IMG/VR virus record: IMGVR_UViG_3300010373_000006
Location: 1-64,000 of that record
From: a virus
Direction: 5' to 3' (one strand)
Length of the DNA stretch: 64,000 nt
The notes under the pieces were generated by a model. The model did not search any database. It was not told the origin of the DNA and saw only the letters and a list, made by a program, of their open reading frames with translations. Each line of letters opens with the position of its first letter. Positions within the stretch are counted from its first letter, which is position 1. The translations under genes were made by a program, and so were the position numbers. Positions 13,635-22,310 of the stretch are shown here, piece after piece.

Positions 13635-15028
13635 CGCTTGCATTCAAGCCTCAGCACGACCGCCCGGCACCGATGCCGCCGCGGCTCCCGCCCCAGAACC
13701 TCGAAGCTGAGCGAAGCGTTCTCGGCGCGGTGCTGATCGACAATGCCACGATGAACGAAATCGCGACGATTCTTCGGCCCGATGATTTCTACCGCGACAC
13801 ACACCAGATCGTCTATCGAGCCATGCTCGACATGCGGAACGGCGGGAAGCCGATCGACACCTTGACGCTCGCCGACACGCTCATTCATCGCGGGCAGTTC
13901 GACGAAGTCGGTGGGGACGAATTTCTGGCCAGTCTGTTCGACTGTACGCCTCACGGTGCCAACGGTAAGCACCACGCGGAAATCGTTCGAGAGAAAGCGA
14001 TCAAGCGTGAGTCGATCGCTGTAGCGAACGAGATTTTGCGGGACGGGTACGCCGAAGAGACAACGGCTGACGAATTCCTTACGTCTGCGGAACGCCGGAT
14101 TTTTACCATCACGGCATCGCGTATCAAATCCCGCGTGGTGACCGGCGCTCAGGCGGCCGCGGCGGCACTGGAAAACATCTATGCCCGGCTCGAAGGTTCC
14201 GCGCAGGGGATTCAGACTGGGCTTCACGCCATCGACGAAGTGATCGACGGTTTGCGGCCCGGCAACCTGATCATCATCGCGGCTCGTCCGAGCCAGGGGA
14301 AAAGCGCTCTGGCGATGAACCTTGCCGAACGCGCGGCCTACCAGGCTGGGATTTACACCAGCTTCATCAGCCTCGAAATGGACTACGAGGAACTTGGCAA
14401 ACGGCTCCTATCGAGCCAGAGCCGTATCGACGCCGGCCGTTTCAAGGCACCGGAAAGGCTGACGCAGAATGACCTCGGGTTGCTCGCGCGGAAGGTTCAC
14501 GAATTGACCGGAGGCCAGCTCGATATCGACGACACGCCGGGGCGGACGATCTCTCAAATCGGCGCGATCGCGAGGCACCTGAAGGCCACGAAGGGTCTTG
14601 GCCTGATGATTGTCGACTACCTCGGGAAGATCGACGGTCAGCCCCAAAGAGGCGAGTCCCGACAGGCCGAAGTATCGCGGATCTCCTCGGGACTGAAGAA
14701 CATCGCCCGCGAGGTTCAGATCCCGATGGTTGTGCTCCATCAACTCAACCGCCAGAGCGAACTGCGTGAGGACCGACGGCCGCGGCTCGCGGACCTCCGC
14801 GACTCCGGCCAGATCGAGGCTGATGCCGATGTGGTCGTGCTCTTGCACCGGCATGAGTTTTACCATCCCGGCGAGCGCGCGAACGAGGCCGACGCGTTCA
14901 TCGCGAAGAACCGGATGGGAGAGACGAAAGCTGTCCGTCTCGCGTTCTTCGGCGGTGTTTCGCGGTTCGAGAACCTGGCGCACTCGAATCAGAATTGCCA
15001 AAGCGACTGGGAAGAAAAGGTCTTCTGA
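13631..15028 (+). CDS. dnaB: replicative DNA helicase DnaB
   Basis: The 465-residue protein has the DnaB N-terminal domain (PPQNLEAERSVLGAVLIDN; DFYRDTHQIVYRAML) and the RecA-fold helicase domain, with Walker A AARPSQGKSALAMN near residues 217-230, ISLEM, MIVDYLGKI (Walker B) and the LHQLNR/LADLRDSGQIEADADVV segment. Length and order match cellular DnaB. It unwinds DNA ahead of the phage fork after loading by the upstream initiator, with which it overlaps by 4 bp. Confidence 0.95.
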   Translation: MTLAFKPQHDRPAPMPPRLPPQNLEAERSVLGAVLIDNATMNEIATILRPDDFYRDTHQIVYRAMLDMRNGGKPIDTLTLADTLIHRGQFDEVGGDEFLASLFDCTPHGANGKHHAEIVREKAIKRESIAVANEILRDGYAEETTADEFLTSAERRIFTITASRIKSRVVTGAQAAAAALENIYARLEGSAQGIQTGLHAIDEVIDGLRPGNLIIIAARPSQGKSALAMNLAERAAYQAGIYTSFISLEMDYEELGKRLLSSQSRIDAGRFKAPERLTQNDLGLLARKVHELTGGQLDIDDTPGRTISQIGAIARHLKATKGLGLMIVDYLGKIDGQPQRGESRQAEVSRISSGLKNIAREVQIPMVVLHQLNRQSELREDRRPRLADLRDSGQIEADADVVVLLHRHEFYHPGERANEADAFIAKNRMGETKAVRLAFFGGVSRFENLAHSNQNCQSDWEEKVF

Positions 15029-15038
15029 AAGGGGCGCC

Positions 15039-15356
15039 ATGAGTGTTCATTGCATGCGAATCAGAGGCGACACGCTAGCGGTTCGACTCAATCGAATCGC
15101 TCGCAATCTGCGGAACATCGGCCCCGGCGAGGACGCCCACGAAGCGGCCGAGCGCATCGCGAGAGACGTGGAGGATCTTTTGTACGAGGCATCGCAAGAC
15201 CCTCACGCGGGCTCGATGTCGATGTCCGACGTGATGCGAGAACTCTGCAATCCGCGCTCGTGGCGCGCCTGCCTCGAACAAGAACTGAGGACGAATCCCG
15301 ACGCGTTGCTCGATTGGTGGCGGTACGGACTGCCCGAAGAGGCGGCGATTGGTTGA
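15039..15356 (+). CDS. hypothetical protein, 105 aa
   Basis: ATG 15039 follows AAAGGGG. The product is helical and Arg-rich (VRLNRIARNLRNIGPGEDAH; AAERIARDVEDLLYEA), ending in an acidic segment. Its position after dnaB suggests a replication accessory, but nothing in the sequence identifies it. Confidence 0.55.
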   Translation: MSVHCMRIRGDTLAVRLNRIARNLRNIGPGEDAHEAAERIARDVEDLLYEASQDPHAGSMSMSDVMRELCNPRSWRACLEQELRTNPDALLDWWRYGLPEEAAIG

Positions 15357-15403
15357 CACCCACGTTCTGACCTCCAACCCTAACCGAAAGGCCCCGACCC
15401 ATC

Positions 15404-15634
15404 ATGCCCGACTACGACGCCGAGACCTGCCGACTGGTGGCTGATTCTGAATCCTGGGTAGCCCGCTGTGAGGCTGACTGGCTCGCAGCCAAGGAACAAA
15501 CCAGGGCGTGCAAGGAAACGTACGACGAGGCCGTCGCGGGCCTACGGACGCTGATCCGGCAGCGCAAGGCTGGTGTGCAGGAGTTGCCGCTGAGCGACCC
15601 CGAAGACGAACCGAGCGGGAGGCTGAACCGATGA
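15404..15634 (+). CDS. hypothetical protein, 76 aa
   Basis: This is a small, mostly helical acidic protein (ETCRLVADSESWVARCEADW, then a Lys/Arg-rich helix). ATG 15404 follows GAAAGG. It overlaps the next start by 4 bp. It is not recognised. Confidence 0.5.
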   Translation: MPDYDAETCRLVADSESWVARCEADWLAAKEQTRACKETYDEAVAGLRTLIRQRKAGVQELPLSDPEDEPSGRLNR

Positions 15635-16041
15635 ACCACACCATCCTCGAATCCCTTGCCCGCCGCTCGCTTGGCCAACCCGAGACATGGTCGGCCTTTC
15701 GCTGGGAATCGCTCCGCGCTGGCAACGAGGCTATCGGCTGGAAACTCAGAGGCGCGGTCGCTCCGCCCAGGCTTCGCGGCATAGCCAAGGGGCGACCGAA
15801 CTGGAAGCGGCGCGACAAATCAACGGAGTGCGAAATCATCATCAGTGTCGCGCAGTACAACGCCTTCGAGACCGAGTGGGTCAAGCAAACCGGGAGATGT
15901 CCCGATTGCGCGGGGAAGGCTACCGCGTTCGTGGGCTGGTCGCGGGACGAGGGCGTAAAGACGCGGCCTTGTCCGGAGTGCCAGGGAACGGGAAAGGTCG
16001 CGTCTGTCGTCACACCAACACCCCAGGGAGCCAACCCTTGA
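15631..16041 (+). CDS. protein with DnaJ-like zinc centre
   Basis: The 136-residue product ends with two cysteine pairs, CPDCAGKATAF and CPECQGTGK, the CxxCxGxG style of the DnaJ zinc finger, but has no J domain. The N-terminal 85 residues are basic and not recognised. It may act in protein-protein or nucleic acid binding. Confidence 0.55.
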   Translation: MNHTILESLARRSLGQPETWSAFRWESLRAGNEAIGWKLRGAVAPPRLRGIAKGRPNWKRRDKSTECEIIISVAQYNAFETEWVKQTGRCPDCAGKATAFVGWSRDEGVKTRPCPECQGTGKVASVVTPTPQGANP

Positions 16042-16382
16042 CCACCCTCGCCGCCCAACTCGCCGCCGTCCGCGATCTGCTCCTCGAAGGCCGCCGCTGG
16101 GTGCGCACCAACGCCACCGAATGCCGGCGGAATCTCGCGGAAGCCGCCCAGCGGCTTGATAGCGTGATCTACAGTGACCTGACCGGGAATTTCCCCGTCG
16201 GAGGCCCCGAAACGCCCTACGCGGCCTTCTGTGCGATTCTGGAGCGAACCCGCGATAACCTGCTCGCGGGGGCTAAGTGCATCCTTGCGTGCCCGGCGGC
16301 GACGATAGGGGCGATCGATCTGGCGGCATGGGAGCTGGCGGTGGAGGTGGGGAGGATGGAGAGGGAGCCCGAGACGGAATGA
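16038..16382 (+). CDS. hypothetical protein, TTG start
   Basis: TTG 16038 lies 7 bases after AGGGAG and overlaps the previous TGA. The 114-residue product is helical and Arg-rich at first (LLLEGRRWVRTNATECRRNL) and Ala-rich later. It overlaps the methyltransferase start by 4 bp. It is not recognised. Confidence 0.5.
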   Translation: MTTLAAQLAAVRDLLLEGRRWVRTNATECRRNLAEAAQRLDSVIYSDLTGNFPVGGPETPYAAFCAILERTRDNLLAGAKCILACPAATIGAIDLAAWELAVEVGRMEREPETE

Positions 16383-17788
16383 ATTTTGACTATATGCGGA
16401 GATCACGATTGAAGACCATCGTAGCGGCCGATCTGTTTGCGGGTGCCGGCGGAACCTCCACCGGCTTGATCGAAGCGTGCGAATTGCGCGGCTTGAAACT
16501 GAAATTGACCGCGGTGAACCACTGGCCGGTCGCGATCGAGACTCATGCCGCGAATCACCCCGCGGCTGAGCATCACTGCACCGGATTGGATTCGGTCGAT
16601 CCGCGCAGGATATGCCCTGGAAGGCTCGACGTGTTGATGGCGAGCCCCGAATGCACTCATCACAGTAATGCCCGCGGCGGCAAGCCCTGTGACGACCAGA
16701 GCCGGTCCACGGCCTGGCATGTCGTGCGCTGGGCGGAAGCACTGAGACCGCGCGCGATTTTGGTGGAGAACGTGCGGGAGTTCGAGGGGTGGGGACCACT
16801 GGGCACCAATGGACGCCCGTTGAAATCCAAAAAAGGGGCAATCTTTCACGCCTGGGTCAACGCGCTCGAGGCGATCGGCTACAAGGTCTCGTGGCGACTG
16901 GTGAACGCGGCAAACTACGGAGGGGCCACGACTCGAACGCGCCTGTTCGTGGAAGCCGTGCGAGGCCGATGCCAGATCCATTGGGCTGAGATCAGCCACG
17001 AACGAGACCCGCAACCCGGCCTATTCGGTACGCTTCGTCCCTGGCGCGCGGCTCGTGAGGTCATTGACTGGACGTTGCCCGGCAAGTCGATCTTCGGGCG
17101 CAAGACACCGCTGAAGCCGAATACCATTGCACGTATCATGGAAGGAATCCGGCTGTTCTGGGGAGTCGATCCCGAGCCGTTTTTGGTGCGGCTCCGCGGC
17201 ACTTCGGCGGCACATATCGGCTCATCAGCACTACCGGTCTCTGAGCCAATCCCGACACTCACAGCCGGTCGGAACATTGGCTTGTGCGAGCCCTTCGTGA
17301 TCGGTCAGCACTCCGGCGCGGTCCCACGCTCGGTTCATCAGCCCATGCCGACCGTTGCGGGCGCCGGTGCGATATCAATAGTTCAACCGTTTTTGGTCCC
17401 CACGAACTACGGCGAGCGCGAAGGGCAGCGCCCTCGTACGCATTCTGTTGGCGCTCCTCTGCCGACCGTCGTCGGCTCAGGCACTCACGGCCTGGTTGAG
17501 CCCTTCATGGTCTCGTACTACAGCAATGGCCAGCCTCTCTCGATCCACGATCCGCTCGACACCATAACAGGCAGGGATCGCTTCGGGTTGGTGACGCCCT
17601 CTGGTGCGATCATTGCCGACGTGTTGTTTCGCATGCTCCAGCCTCACGAGCTTGCCGCGGGTATGGGTTTCCCGGCCGGCTACAGGTTCGCCGGGAACCG
17701 CGGGGACGTGGTGAAGCAGATCGGCAACGCGGTAGAGGTCAACGTTGCCAGGGCGCACCTGAACGAGTTACTGGGAGTCGTGGCATGA
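16379..17788 (+). CDS. DNA cytosine-5 methyltransferase
   Basis: The 469-residue protein has C5-methylase motif I (DLFAGAGGTSTGL, about residues 18-30), the catalytic cysteine in a variant motif IV (SPECTHHSNARGG instead of P-C-Q), motif VI ENV, motif VIII-like TTRTRLF and a C-terminal GNAV motif. Between VIII and X are four related blocks of the type EPFLV ... P-x-P-T-x-x-x, probably the target recognition region. It is expected to methylate cytosine in phage DNA against restriction. It overlaps the nuclease gene by 4 bp. Confidence 0.9.
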   Translation: MNFDYMRRSRLKTIVAADLFAGAGGTSTGLIEACELRGLKLKLTAVNHWPVAIETHAANHPAAEHHCTGLDSVDPRRICPGRLDVLMASPECTHHSNARGGKPCDDQSRSTAWHVVRWAEALRPRAILVENVREFEGWGPLGTNGRPLKSKKGAIFHAWVNALEAIGYKVSWRLVNAANYGGATTRTRLFVEAVRGRCQIHWAEISHERDPQPGLFGTLRPWRAAREVIDWTLPGKSIFGRKTPLKPNTIARIMEGIRLFWGVDPEPFLVRLRGTSAAHIGSSALPVSEPIPTLTAGRNIGLCEPFVIGQHSGAVPRSVHQPMPTVAGAGAISIVQPFLVPTNYGEREGQRPRTHSVGAPLPTVVGSGTHGLVEPFMVSYYSNGQPLSIHDPLDTITGRDRFGLVTPSGAIIADVLFRMLQPHELAAGMGFPAGYRFAGNRGDVVKQIGNAVEVNVARAHLNELLGVVA

Positions 17789-18222
17789 CCACCCGCACCA
17801 AACCCCTCCGCCCCGGCCGCACCGAAAAGCAGGTCACGCAGGAGGTGCTCGAAGCGCTTCGCATGTTCGGCCTTGAGCCGGTCCGTCAGAACGTGGGCGG
17901 CGGGGTCAATCCGTCGGGCCGCTACGTCGCGTTCGGCGAACCAGGACAGGCCGACTGGAAGGCTGAGCTCCCCGACGGCCGCACGCTGTTCATCGAACTC
18001 AAACGCGAGGGGTTTGACCCGGCAAAACTACGCGGAGAGAAGCAAGCCCACTTCGCCCGGCAACTCGAAAAACTGCGCCACGAGAACGAACGCGGAAACG
18101 TGGCGTTTTGGACGGATAATGCGGTGTTGATTACGAAGGTACTTCCGATCATCCTCGCGGGCGGTCGCGTTACCGAAGACGTGGATGGCCGGCTGGTGGT
18201 TGAACCGAGGGGAGGCGAGTGA
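17785..18222 (+). CDS. VRR-NUC family nuclease
   Basis: The 145-residue protein has the compact PD-(D/E)xK fold of VRR-NUC enzymes: an N-terminal Glu helix (EKQVTQEVLEAL), the GEPGQADWKAEL motif carrying the catalytic Asp, and FIELKREG with the catalytic Glu and Lys, then a Gln-bearing helix. Such stand-alone phage nucleases cut branched or flapped DNA; the substrate here is inferred. Confidence 0.85.
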   Translation: MTTRTKPLRPGRTEKQVTQEVLEALRMFGLEPVRQNVGGGVNPSGRYVAFGEPGQADWKAELPDGRTLFIELKREGFDPAKLRGEKQAHFARQLEKLRHENERGNVAFWTDNAVLITKVLPIILAGGRVTEDVDGRLVVEPRGGE

Positions 18223-18254
18223 TCGGGATGGGTGAACAGACTGGAATCCAATGC

Positions 18255-18283
18255 TTGACTTTTGACAGTTATTTTGATATGAT
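18255..18283 (+). promoter_or_regulatory. promoter for the HNH gene
   Basis: TTGACT (18255-18260), a 17-bp spacer and TATGAT (18278-18283) lie 74 bases ahead of the HNH start, separated from it by a leader with an inverted repeat around the GGCCGG/CCGGCC stretch. A private promoter fits a homing endonuclease that arrived as a unit. Confidence 0.55.
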
Positions 18284-18356
18284 CGTTGGGCCGGCTCGGG
18301 ATGGTGGTACATCCCGGCCGACCACTTCACAACGAACCCTTTTGGGAGGGAACGTC

Positions 18357-18986
18357 ATGCCCCAGAAGCCTATTCCTGCGCGCCTCCGAGGTCAAATCCA
18401 AGTTACGCCGGAATCGCTTTTTCCGGAGATCCTCCGGGTTGGCGGGCTTACCGTCGAACCGGATGGCTCGATTTGGAGGACACTCGTTAATCGTGGCGGG
18501 CATCTGCTTCCGTGCGAAAAACGCAGGGCCGAGCACTGCACTTCCACTCAGGCCGGTGAGCGCTATCTCCAAGTGCGAGCGATGGTTGGAGGCCATCGCT
18601 ACTGCGTCTGCGCTCACAGGATCGTTTACTGGAAGTTCTTTGGGACAATGCCGGAAGACAAGGAAGTCAATCACGCCAATGGCCGCAAGACCGACAATCG
18701 TCCGGTGAACCTCGAACTGGTTAGCTCGTCTGAGAATACCCGCCACGCTCATCGAACCGGACTCAAAGATCAATACGGCCAACGAAATCCTGCCGCCAAG
18801 TTGACTGATCGGCAAGTGGCCGAAATTAGGCTTGCCTATGCCTGTGGCGGGATTTCTCAGCAATCGCTGGCGGAAGAATATGGGGTGAGGTTTCAGCACA
18901 TTTCTCGGCTGATTCGGGGTCAACGTCGTGGCAAACAGGCTGGCCCTGTTTCGAGTTGCGACCACAGACGAAAGGGGAACGGCTAA
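18357..18986 (+). CDS. HNH homing endonuclease with helix-turn-helix
   Basis: ATG 18357 follows GGGAGGG by 6 bases. The 209-residue product has an HNH_3-type core: CAHRIVYWKFFGTMPEDKEV, then NHANGRKTDNRPVNLELVSS and SENTRHAH. A C-terminal helix-turn-helix follows (LTDRQVAEIRLAYACGG ... HISRLIRG). This is the usual build of free-standing phage homing endonucleases, which cut cognate DNA to spread their own gene. It has its own promoter and interrupts the metabolic gene row. Confidence 0.85.
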   Translation: MPQKPIPARLRGQIQVTPESLFPEILRVGGLTVEPDGSIWRTLVNRGGHLLPCEKRRAEHCTSTQAGERYLQVRAMVGGHRYCVCAHRIVYWKFFGTMPEDKEVNHANGRKTDNRPVNLELVSSSENTRHAHRTGLKDQYGQRNPAAKLTDRQVAEIRLAYACGGISQQSLAEEYGVRFQHISRLIRGQRRGKQAGPVSSCDHRRKGNG

Positions 18987-18990
18987 CGAA

Positions 18991-19893
18991 ATGGGTAATT
19001 ACTCGAACATCCAATGGTGCGACTCTACGGTCAACGGCACCACGGGTTGCGACGGCTGTGAGTTGTGGCCCGGGCCTTGCTACGCCGGCTATCTCCACAC
19101 CACACGGTTGGCCCTGTCGCTTCCCGCGCTCTACGCCCGCGATTTCACGGAAGTGCGGCTTGCCCCCGGCCGGATGGTCAAGGCTGCCGGGTGGGCCGAC
19201 ATGAGGGGCCGCGCTCGCCCCACGAAGCCCTGGATTCCACCCGAAACACCCCGCCTCATCTTCGTTGGGGACATGGGGGATCTGTTCTCGAAGGCCGTAC
19301 CATTCGATTACGTCTACAAGGAAGTCATTGTCAACGCACGTTCGGCCAAGGGTTCCCGACACAATTGGCTCCTGCTGACGAAGTACCCCCGGCGCATGGC
19401 TGAGTTCGCAGATTTGCTCATCAGCCAGAATGACCCTTGGCCTGAAAACGTCTGGGCCGGAACGTCGGTCACGCGAGCCAAGACCCTGAGCCGTCTTGAT
19501 CACCTGAAGCGCGTCCCCGCTCGAATTCGCTACGTCAGCGTCGAGCCGATGCTAGAGAATATCGACCTCACCCCTTACTTGAGGTGGCTCTCTTGGGCGA
19601 TTCTGGGTGGCGAGAGCGACCAGTCGCCGCACAAGGCCCGCCCCTTCGATCTCGCATGTGCACGCTCGATCCGCGATCAGTGCAAGACCGCTGGGGTGCC
19701 GTTCTTCCTGAAGCAACTCGGGAGTCGTCCTTACGACTCAAATATCAAGATGCATGCTCGGAACCAGGAGCGCGTCACGAACGAAGTCTCGCTCCGCGAC
19801 TCCCACGGCGGCGACATGACCGAGTGGCCCGAGGATCTTCGCGTGCGGGAGATGCCCGAGGTTGGCGCTGTGGTGACAGGAGCATCGTCATGA
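18991..19893 (+). CDS. DUF5131 / phage Gp37-Gp68 family protein
   Basis: The 300-residue product matches the DUF5131 family: SNIQWCDSTVNGTTGC at the start with nearby Cys residues (CDGCELWPGPCYAG), IFVGDMGDLF, WLLLTKYPRRM, VWAGTSV and WAILGGESDQ. These proteins are widespread in phages and have a radical-SAM/TIM-barrel-like core; no reaction is established to my knowledge. A weak GGGGAA site precedes ATG 18991. Confidence 0.75.
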   Translation: MGNYSNIQWCDSTVNGTTGCDGCELWPGPCYAGYLHTTRLALSLPALYARDFTEVRLAPGRMVKAAGWADMRGRARPTKPWIPPETPRLIFVGDMGDLFSKAVPFDYVYKEVIVNARSAKGSRHNWLLLTKYPRRMAEFADLLISQNDPWPENVWAGTSVTRAKTLSRLDHLKRVPARIRYVSVEPMLENIDLTPYLRWLSWAILGGESDQSPHKARPFDLACARSIRDQCKTAGVPFFLKQLGSRPYDSNIKMHARNQERVTNEVSLRDSHGGDMTEWPEDLRVREMPEVGAVVTGASS

Positions 19894-20120
19894 AGACCGC
19901 AACCGCGACGTGCAAGCCCATCCTGTTTTCCGGGCCGCTACACGATCGGTGTCGGCGCCGGGGAATTGATTGTCTACTGCAAGAGGCTCTCGGACGTCTC
20001 GCAGGCTCCGATCGGGTTCTGCGGCGTGAAGGTGACGGCGAAGTTCACGGGCGCGTTCTTCCGGTCCAGGGAAGCCCGCTCGCCAACGGCCCTACCGATC
20101 CGGAGAACCCTGAGCCATGA
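19890..20120 (+). pseudogene. small gene with apparent frame disruptions
   Basis: ATG 19890 overlaps the previous stop and the frame ends at TGA 20120, overlapping the next start, so the ends look genuine. Third-position G+C is high in this frame only for about the first 15 codons and the last dozen. In between (about 19930-20080) the +1 frame instead has near-uniform G or C at third positions and reads RYTIGVGAGELIVYCKRL and QAPIGFCGVKVTAKFTG. This suggests two compensating indels, a sequencing error or recoding. The protein family is not recognised. Confidence 0.5.
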
Positions 20121-21118
20121 GCGACGCGGCCCCCTCTGCCCCCAAAGAAATCCGGTTCTACCGGGCGAGCGAAAAGCCCTACGGTTGCTTTTCCAACTTA
20201 TACCGCAGGCCCTTCGAATTCGAGGGCAAGACCTACTCCACGGCGGAAGCCGCCTACCAGGCCGGGAAACCCCGGGCTGACGCCGTGCGCCGCTGGATCC
20301 TCGATGCGCCGTCCCCCTCTCTCCTCGCCATGGCGGCCCATGGCCTGGCCTACTGGGACATCGCGCCCGGCTGGAGCAAGAACCGCCGCACTCGCATGAA
20401 GGCCGTCGTCCAGGCGAAGTTCGCCCAGCACAAGGACCTGGCGGATCTCCTCGTCGGTACGGGCGCGGCCCGGCTCGTGGAAACGGGCACGGTCGATAAC
20501 GACGTGAACCGCCGCTGGGGCGAGGTGAAGGGCGTCGGCGAAAACGGACTGGGGATCATCCTGATGGAAGTCCGGGGCGAACTGGGCGGCACAGGCGTCA
20601 TTGCACGCACACCGCCACGCCTCGGGCTCGATCCCAGTCGCCCCTTGCTGTTTCTGGATATTGATGGCGTACTCAATTGTTCGTTCAATAGCCGAGAGCA
20701 AATCGGCATGTTCCATGTCGAACCGGTCCTGGCTTTTCGCAAGTTCCTCCAGGCCGTGACGCCCCAGGTGGTCTTATCGTCCACCTGGAGGAGCATCATC
20801 CATGCGGGCTACATGACCGTGAAGGGCTTTGAATCGCTCTTGCTCACGCACCGGATTCGCTGTGAGCTCATCGACGTGACCGCGAAGGACCTGGGCGACG
20901 TCGACCCCTTTCAGCGCCCGACCCGCGCCGCTCAGATTGCCGACTGGCTCAACCAGCATCACATGGAACAGCCCTATGTCGTGATTGACGACGACGATGA
21001 TGGGATCTCGGCGGCGGGGCATCCCTTTGTGCAGACGAATGGGGCCTTCGGGTTCACTGCGGAGGATGGCGAACGGGCGATTCAATTGCTTGAGGAGCAA
21101 AGGAAGGTTTTAACATGA
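20117..21118 (+). CDS. NADAR - HAD-like fusion protein
   Basis: Residues about 10-155 form a NADAR (YbiA-like) domain: FYRASEKPYGCFSNLY, FEFEGKTYSTAEAAYQAGK, KAVVQAKFAQH and the DNDVNRRWGEVKGVGENGLG end motif. Residues about 172-330 form a HAD-like domain starting LLFLDIDGVLNCSF with a conserved LSSTWR and VVIDDDDD. NADAR proteins act on ADP-ribosyl compounds, and some remove ADP-ribose from guanine in nucleic acid; HAD domains of this type occur in RNA-repair proteins. A role in undoing host damage to nucleic acids is inferred. Confidence 0.8.
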   Translation: MSDAAPSAPKEIRFYRASEKPYGCFSNLYRRPFEFEGKTYSTAEAAYQAGKPRADAVRRWILDAPSPSLLAMAAHGLAYWDIAPGWSKNRRTRMKAVVQAKFAQHKDLADLLVGTGAARLVETGTVDNDVNRRWGEVKGVGENGLGIILMEVRGELGGTGVIARTPPRLGLDPSRPLLFLDIDGVLNCSFNSREQIGMFHVEPVLAFRKFLQAVTPQVVLSSTWRSIIHAGYMTVKGFESLLLTHRIRCELIDVTAKDLGDVDPFQRPTRAAQIADWLNQHHMEQPYVVIDDDDDGISAAGHPFVQTNGAFGFTAEDGERAIQLLEEQRKVLT

Positions 21119-21351
21119 AGACGAATTACCTTAAACGGGTGGTCAAAGCCGAGTATCAACTCGCCGCCGCCCAGGAGCGGGAGCGGAGGCTGCGGGAAGC
21201 ATGCGCGGACGCGCTAGAAGCCGTAGGCAGTGTCCCGATCAACGACAAAAACAAACGCGATCCCGACACCCTAGCGGCGCTGCATGCCTGCCTGATCTTG
21301 ACTACCGCCCTGGCCGACGAACCCGCGAAAGGACCCAGCAATGCCCGATGA
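21115..21351 (+). CDS. hypothetical coiled-coil protein, 78 aa
   Basis: ATG 21115 overlaps the previous stop by 4 bp. The product is mainly one long charged helix (EYQLAAAQERERRLREACAD) followed by a second helix. It is a small phage protein of unknown function that overlaps the next gene by 11 bp. Confidence 0.5.
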   Translation: MKTNYLKRVVKAEYQLAAAQERERRLREACADALEAVGSVPINDKNKRDPDTLAALHACLILTTALADEPAKGPSNAR

Positions 21352-21724
21352 ACCCCTGAAGCTTCTACCGTGCCCGTTCTGCGGTCACGACTCACCGGAT
21401 TTCGAGCGGCTGGGCGATCGTCGTCAATCCTGCATCGTCGTGTGCGGGATGTGTGGTTGTCGGCACGAAAGCAGCGACGAAGGACGTTGGAACGGATCGT
21501 CGTGGAACCGCCGCGTAAAGCCGTTGGAGACAAAAACAACCGTTCATTACGGCGTCCAGGAAAAGCGCAAGCACGACGAATCCGCGACGTGGGCGCGATT
21601 CGTGGAATACGACACCCATAAAGCCGCCGTAGAAGAGATGACGCATCTCCGAAAACTGAATCCGATTGCGAAGGATTGGGATTTTCGCGTGGTCAAGATC
21701 ACGACGGAGGCATGCAATGAGTGA
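21341..21724 (+). CDS. Lar-like restriction-alleviation zinc protein
   Basis: The first 58 residues match the Lar family: LLPCPFCGHDSPDFERLG, CIVVCGMCGCR, and the closing W-N-x-R motif (SSWNRR). Lar-type phage proteins lower type I restriction, in the classical case by boosting the modification activity. The C-terminal 65 residues are an extra domain (VHYGVQEKRKHDESATWARF) not seen in Lar. It overlaps the next gene, which is of the same kind. Confidence 0.65.
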   Translation: MPDEPLKLLPCPFCGHDSPDFERLGDRRQSCIVVCGMCGCRHESSDEGRWNGSSWNRRVKPLETKTTVHYGVQEKRKHDESATWARFVEYDTHKAAVEEMTHLRKLNPIAKDWDFRVVKITTEACNE

Positions 21725-22289
21725 ACCGCTGAGCCCCTGCCCCTGGTGCCCCAACGGCGGCGAGCCCGAAGTCTACCGCCCCATGCAGGTCGCGGCGACG
21801 CATCGTTTCCATGTGCGGTGCAAGGCATGCGGTGCGATGGGGCCGTACACGGAAACGGACGGGCGCGAGGCCGCGATTGCGGGGTGGAACCGCCGTGCGG
21901 AGCCGATGCTGAGCGATGCCGTGGTGGATCAACTGATCACCCACGAGCCAGCGATGACACTCACGGCTAAGGCTGGGCGAACCCACACGACGCCCGAACA
22001 ATGGACGGCCATGATCGTGACGAAAACCGAGCGTGGCATGAGGTGGATGACCGATGGGTTTGCATCGCTGGCTGAAGCCCGCGCGGCCGTGCGGAAGGCG
22101 ATGTTGGGAGAGACCGATACCACCAGGGCAGACCCGGTGGTCGAGAAAACACCAGGGGAGTCTCCCGCCGAGACGCTTGGGAAATTGCGAGCCGCGGCCC
22201 GAAAGGCCCTTGAGACCCTGGACCGCAGCGGCCTGGGTTTGAGCGCGGCCGCGTTCGACGAGCTTCGCGCGGCGGTGGCGGAAGGCTGA
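21717..22289 (+). CDS. second Lar-like zinc protein with extra C-terminal domain
   Basis: ATG 21717 lies inside the preceding gene's last codons. The 190-residue product has CPWCPNGGEP, C-x-x-C (VRCKACGAMGP) and REAAIAGWNRR, again the Lar layout, then a middle domain (WTAMIVTKTERGMRWMTDGF) and a helical tail. Two adjacent Lar-like genes suggest duplication followed by divergence. Confidence 0.6.
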   Translation: MSEPLSPCPWCPNGGEPEVYRPMQVAATHRFHVRCKACGAMGPYTETDGREAAIAGWNRRAEPMLSDAVVDQLITHEPAMTLTAKAGRTHTTPEQWTAMIVTKTERGMRWMTDGFASLAEARAAVRKAMLGETDTTRADPVVEKTPGESPAETLGKLRAAARKALETLDRSGLGLSAAAFDELRAAVAEG

Positions 22290-22310
22290 GCCGGGGAAGG
22301 GGGAGACGAC

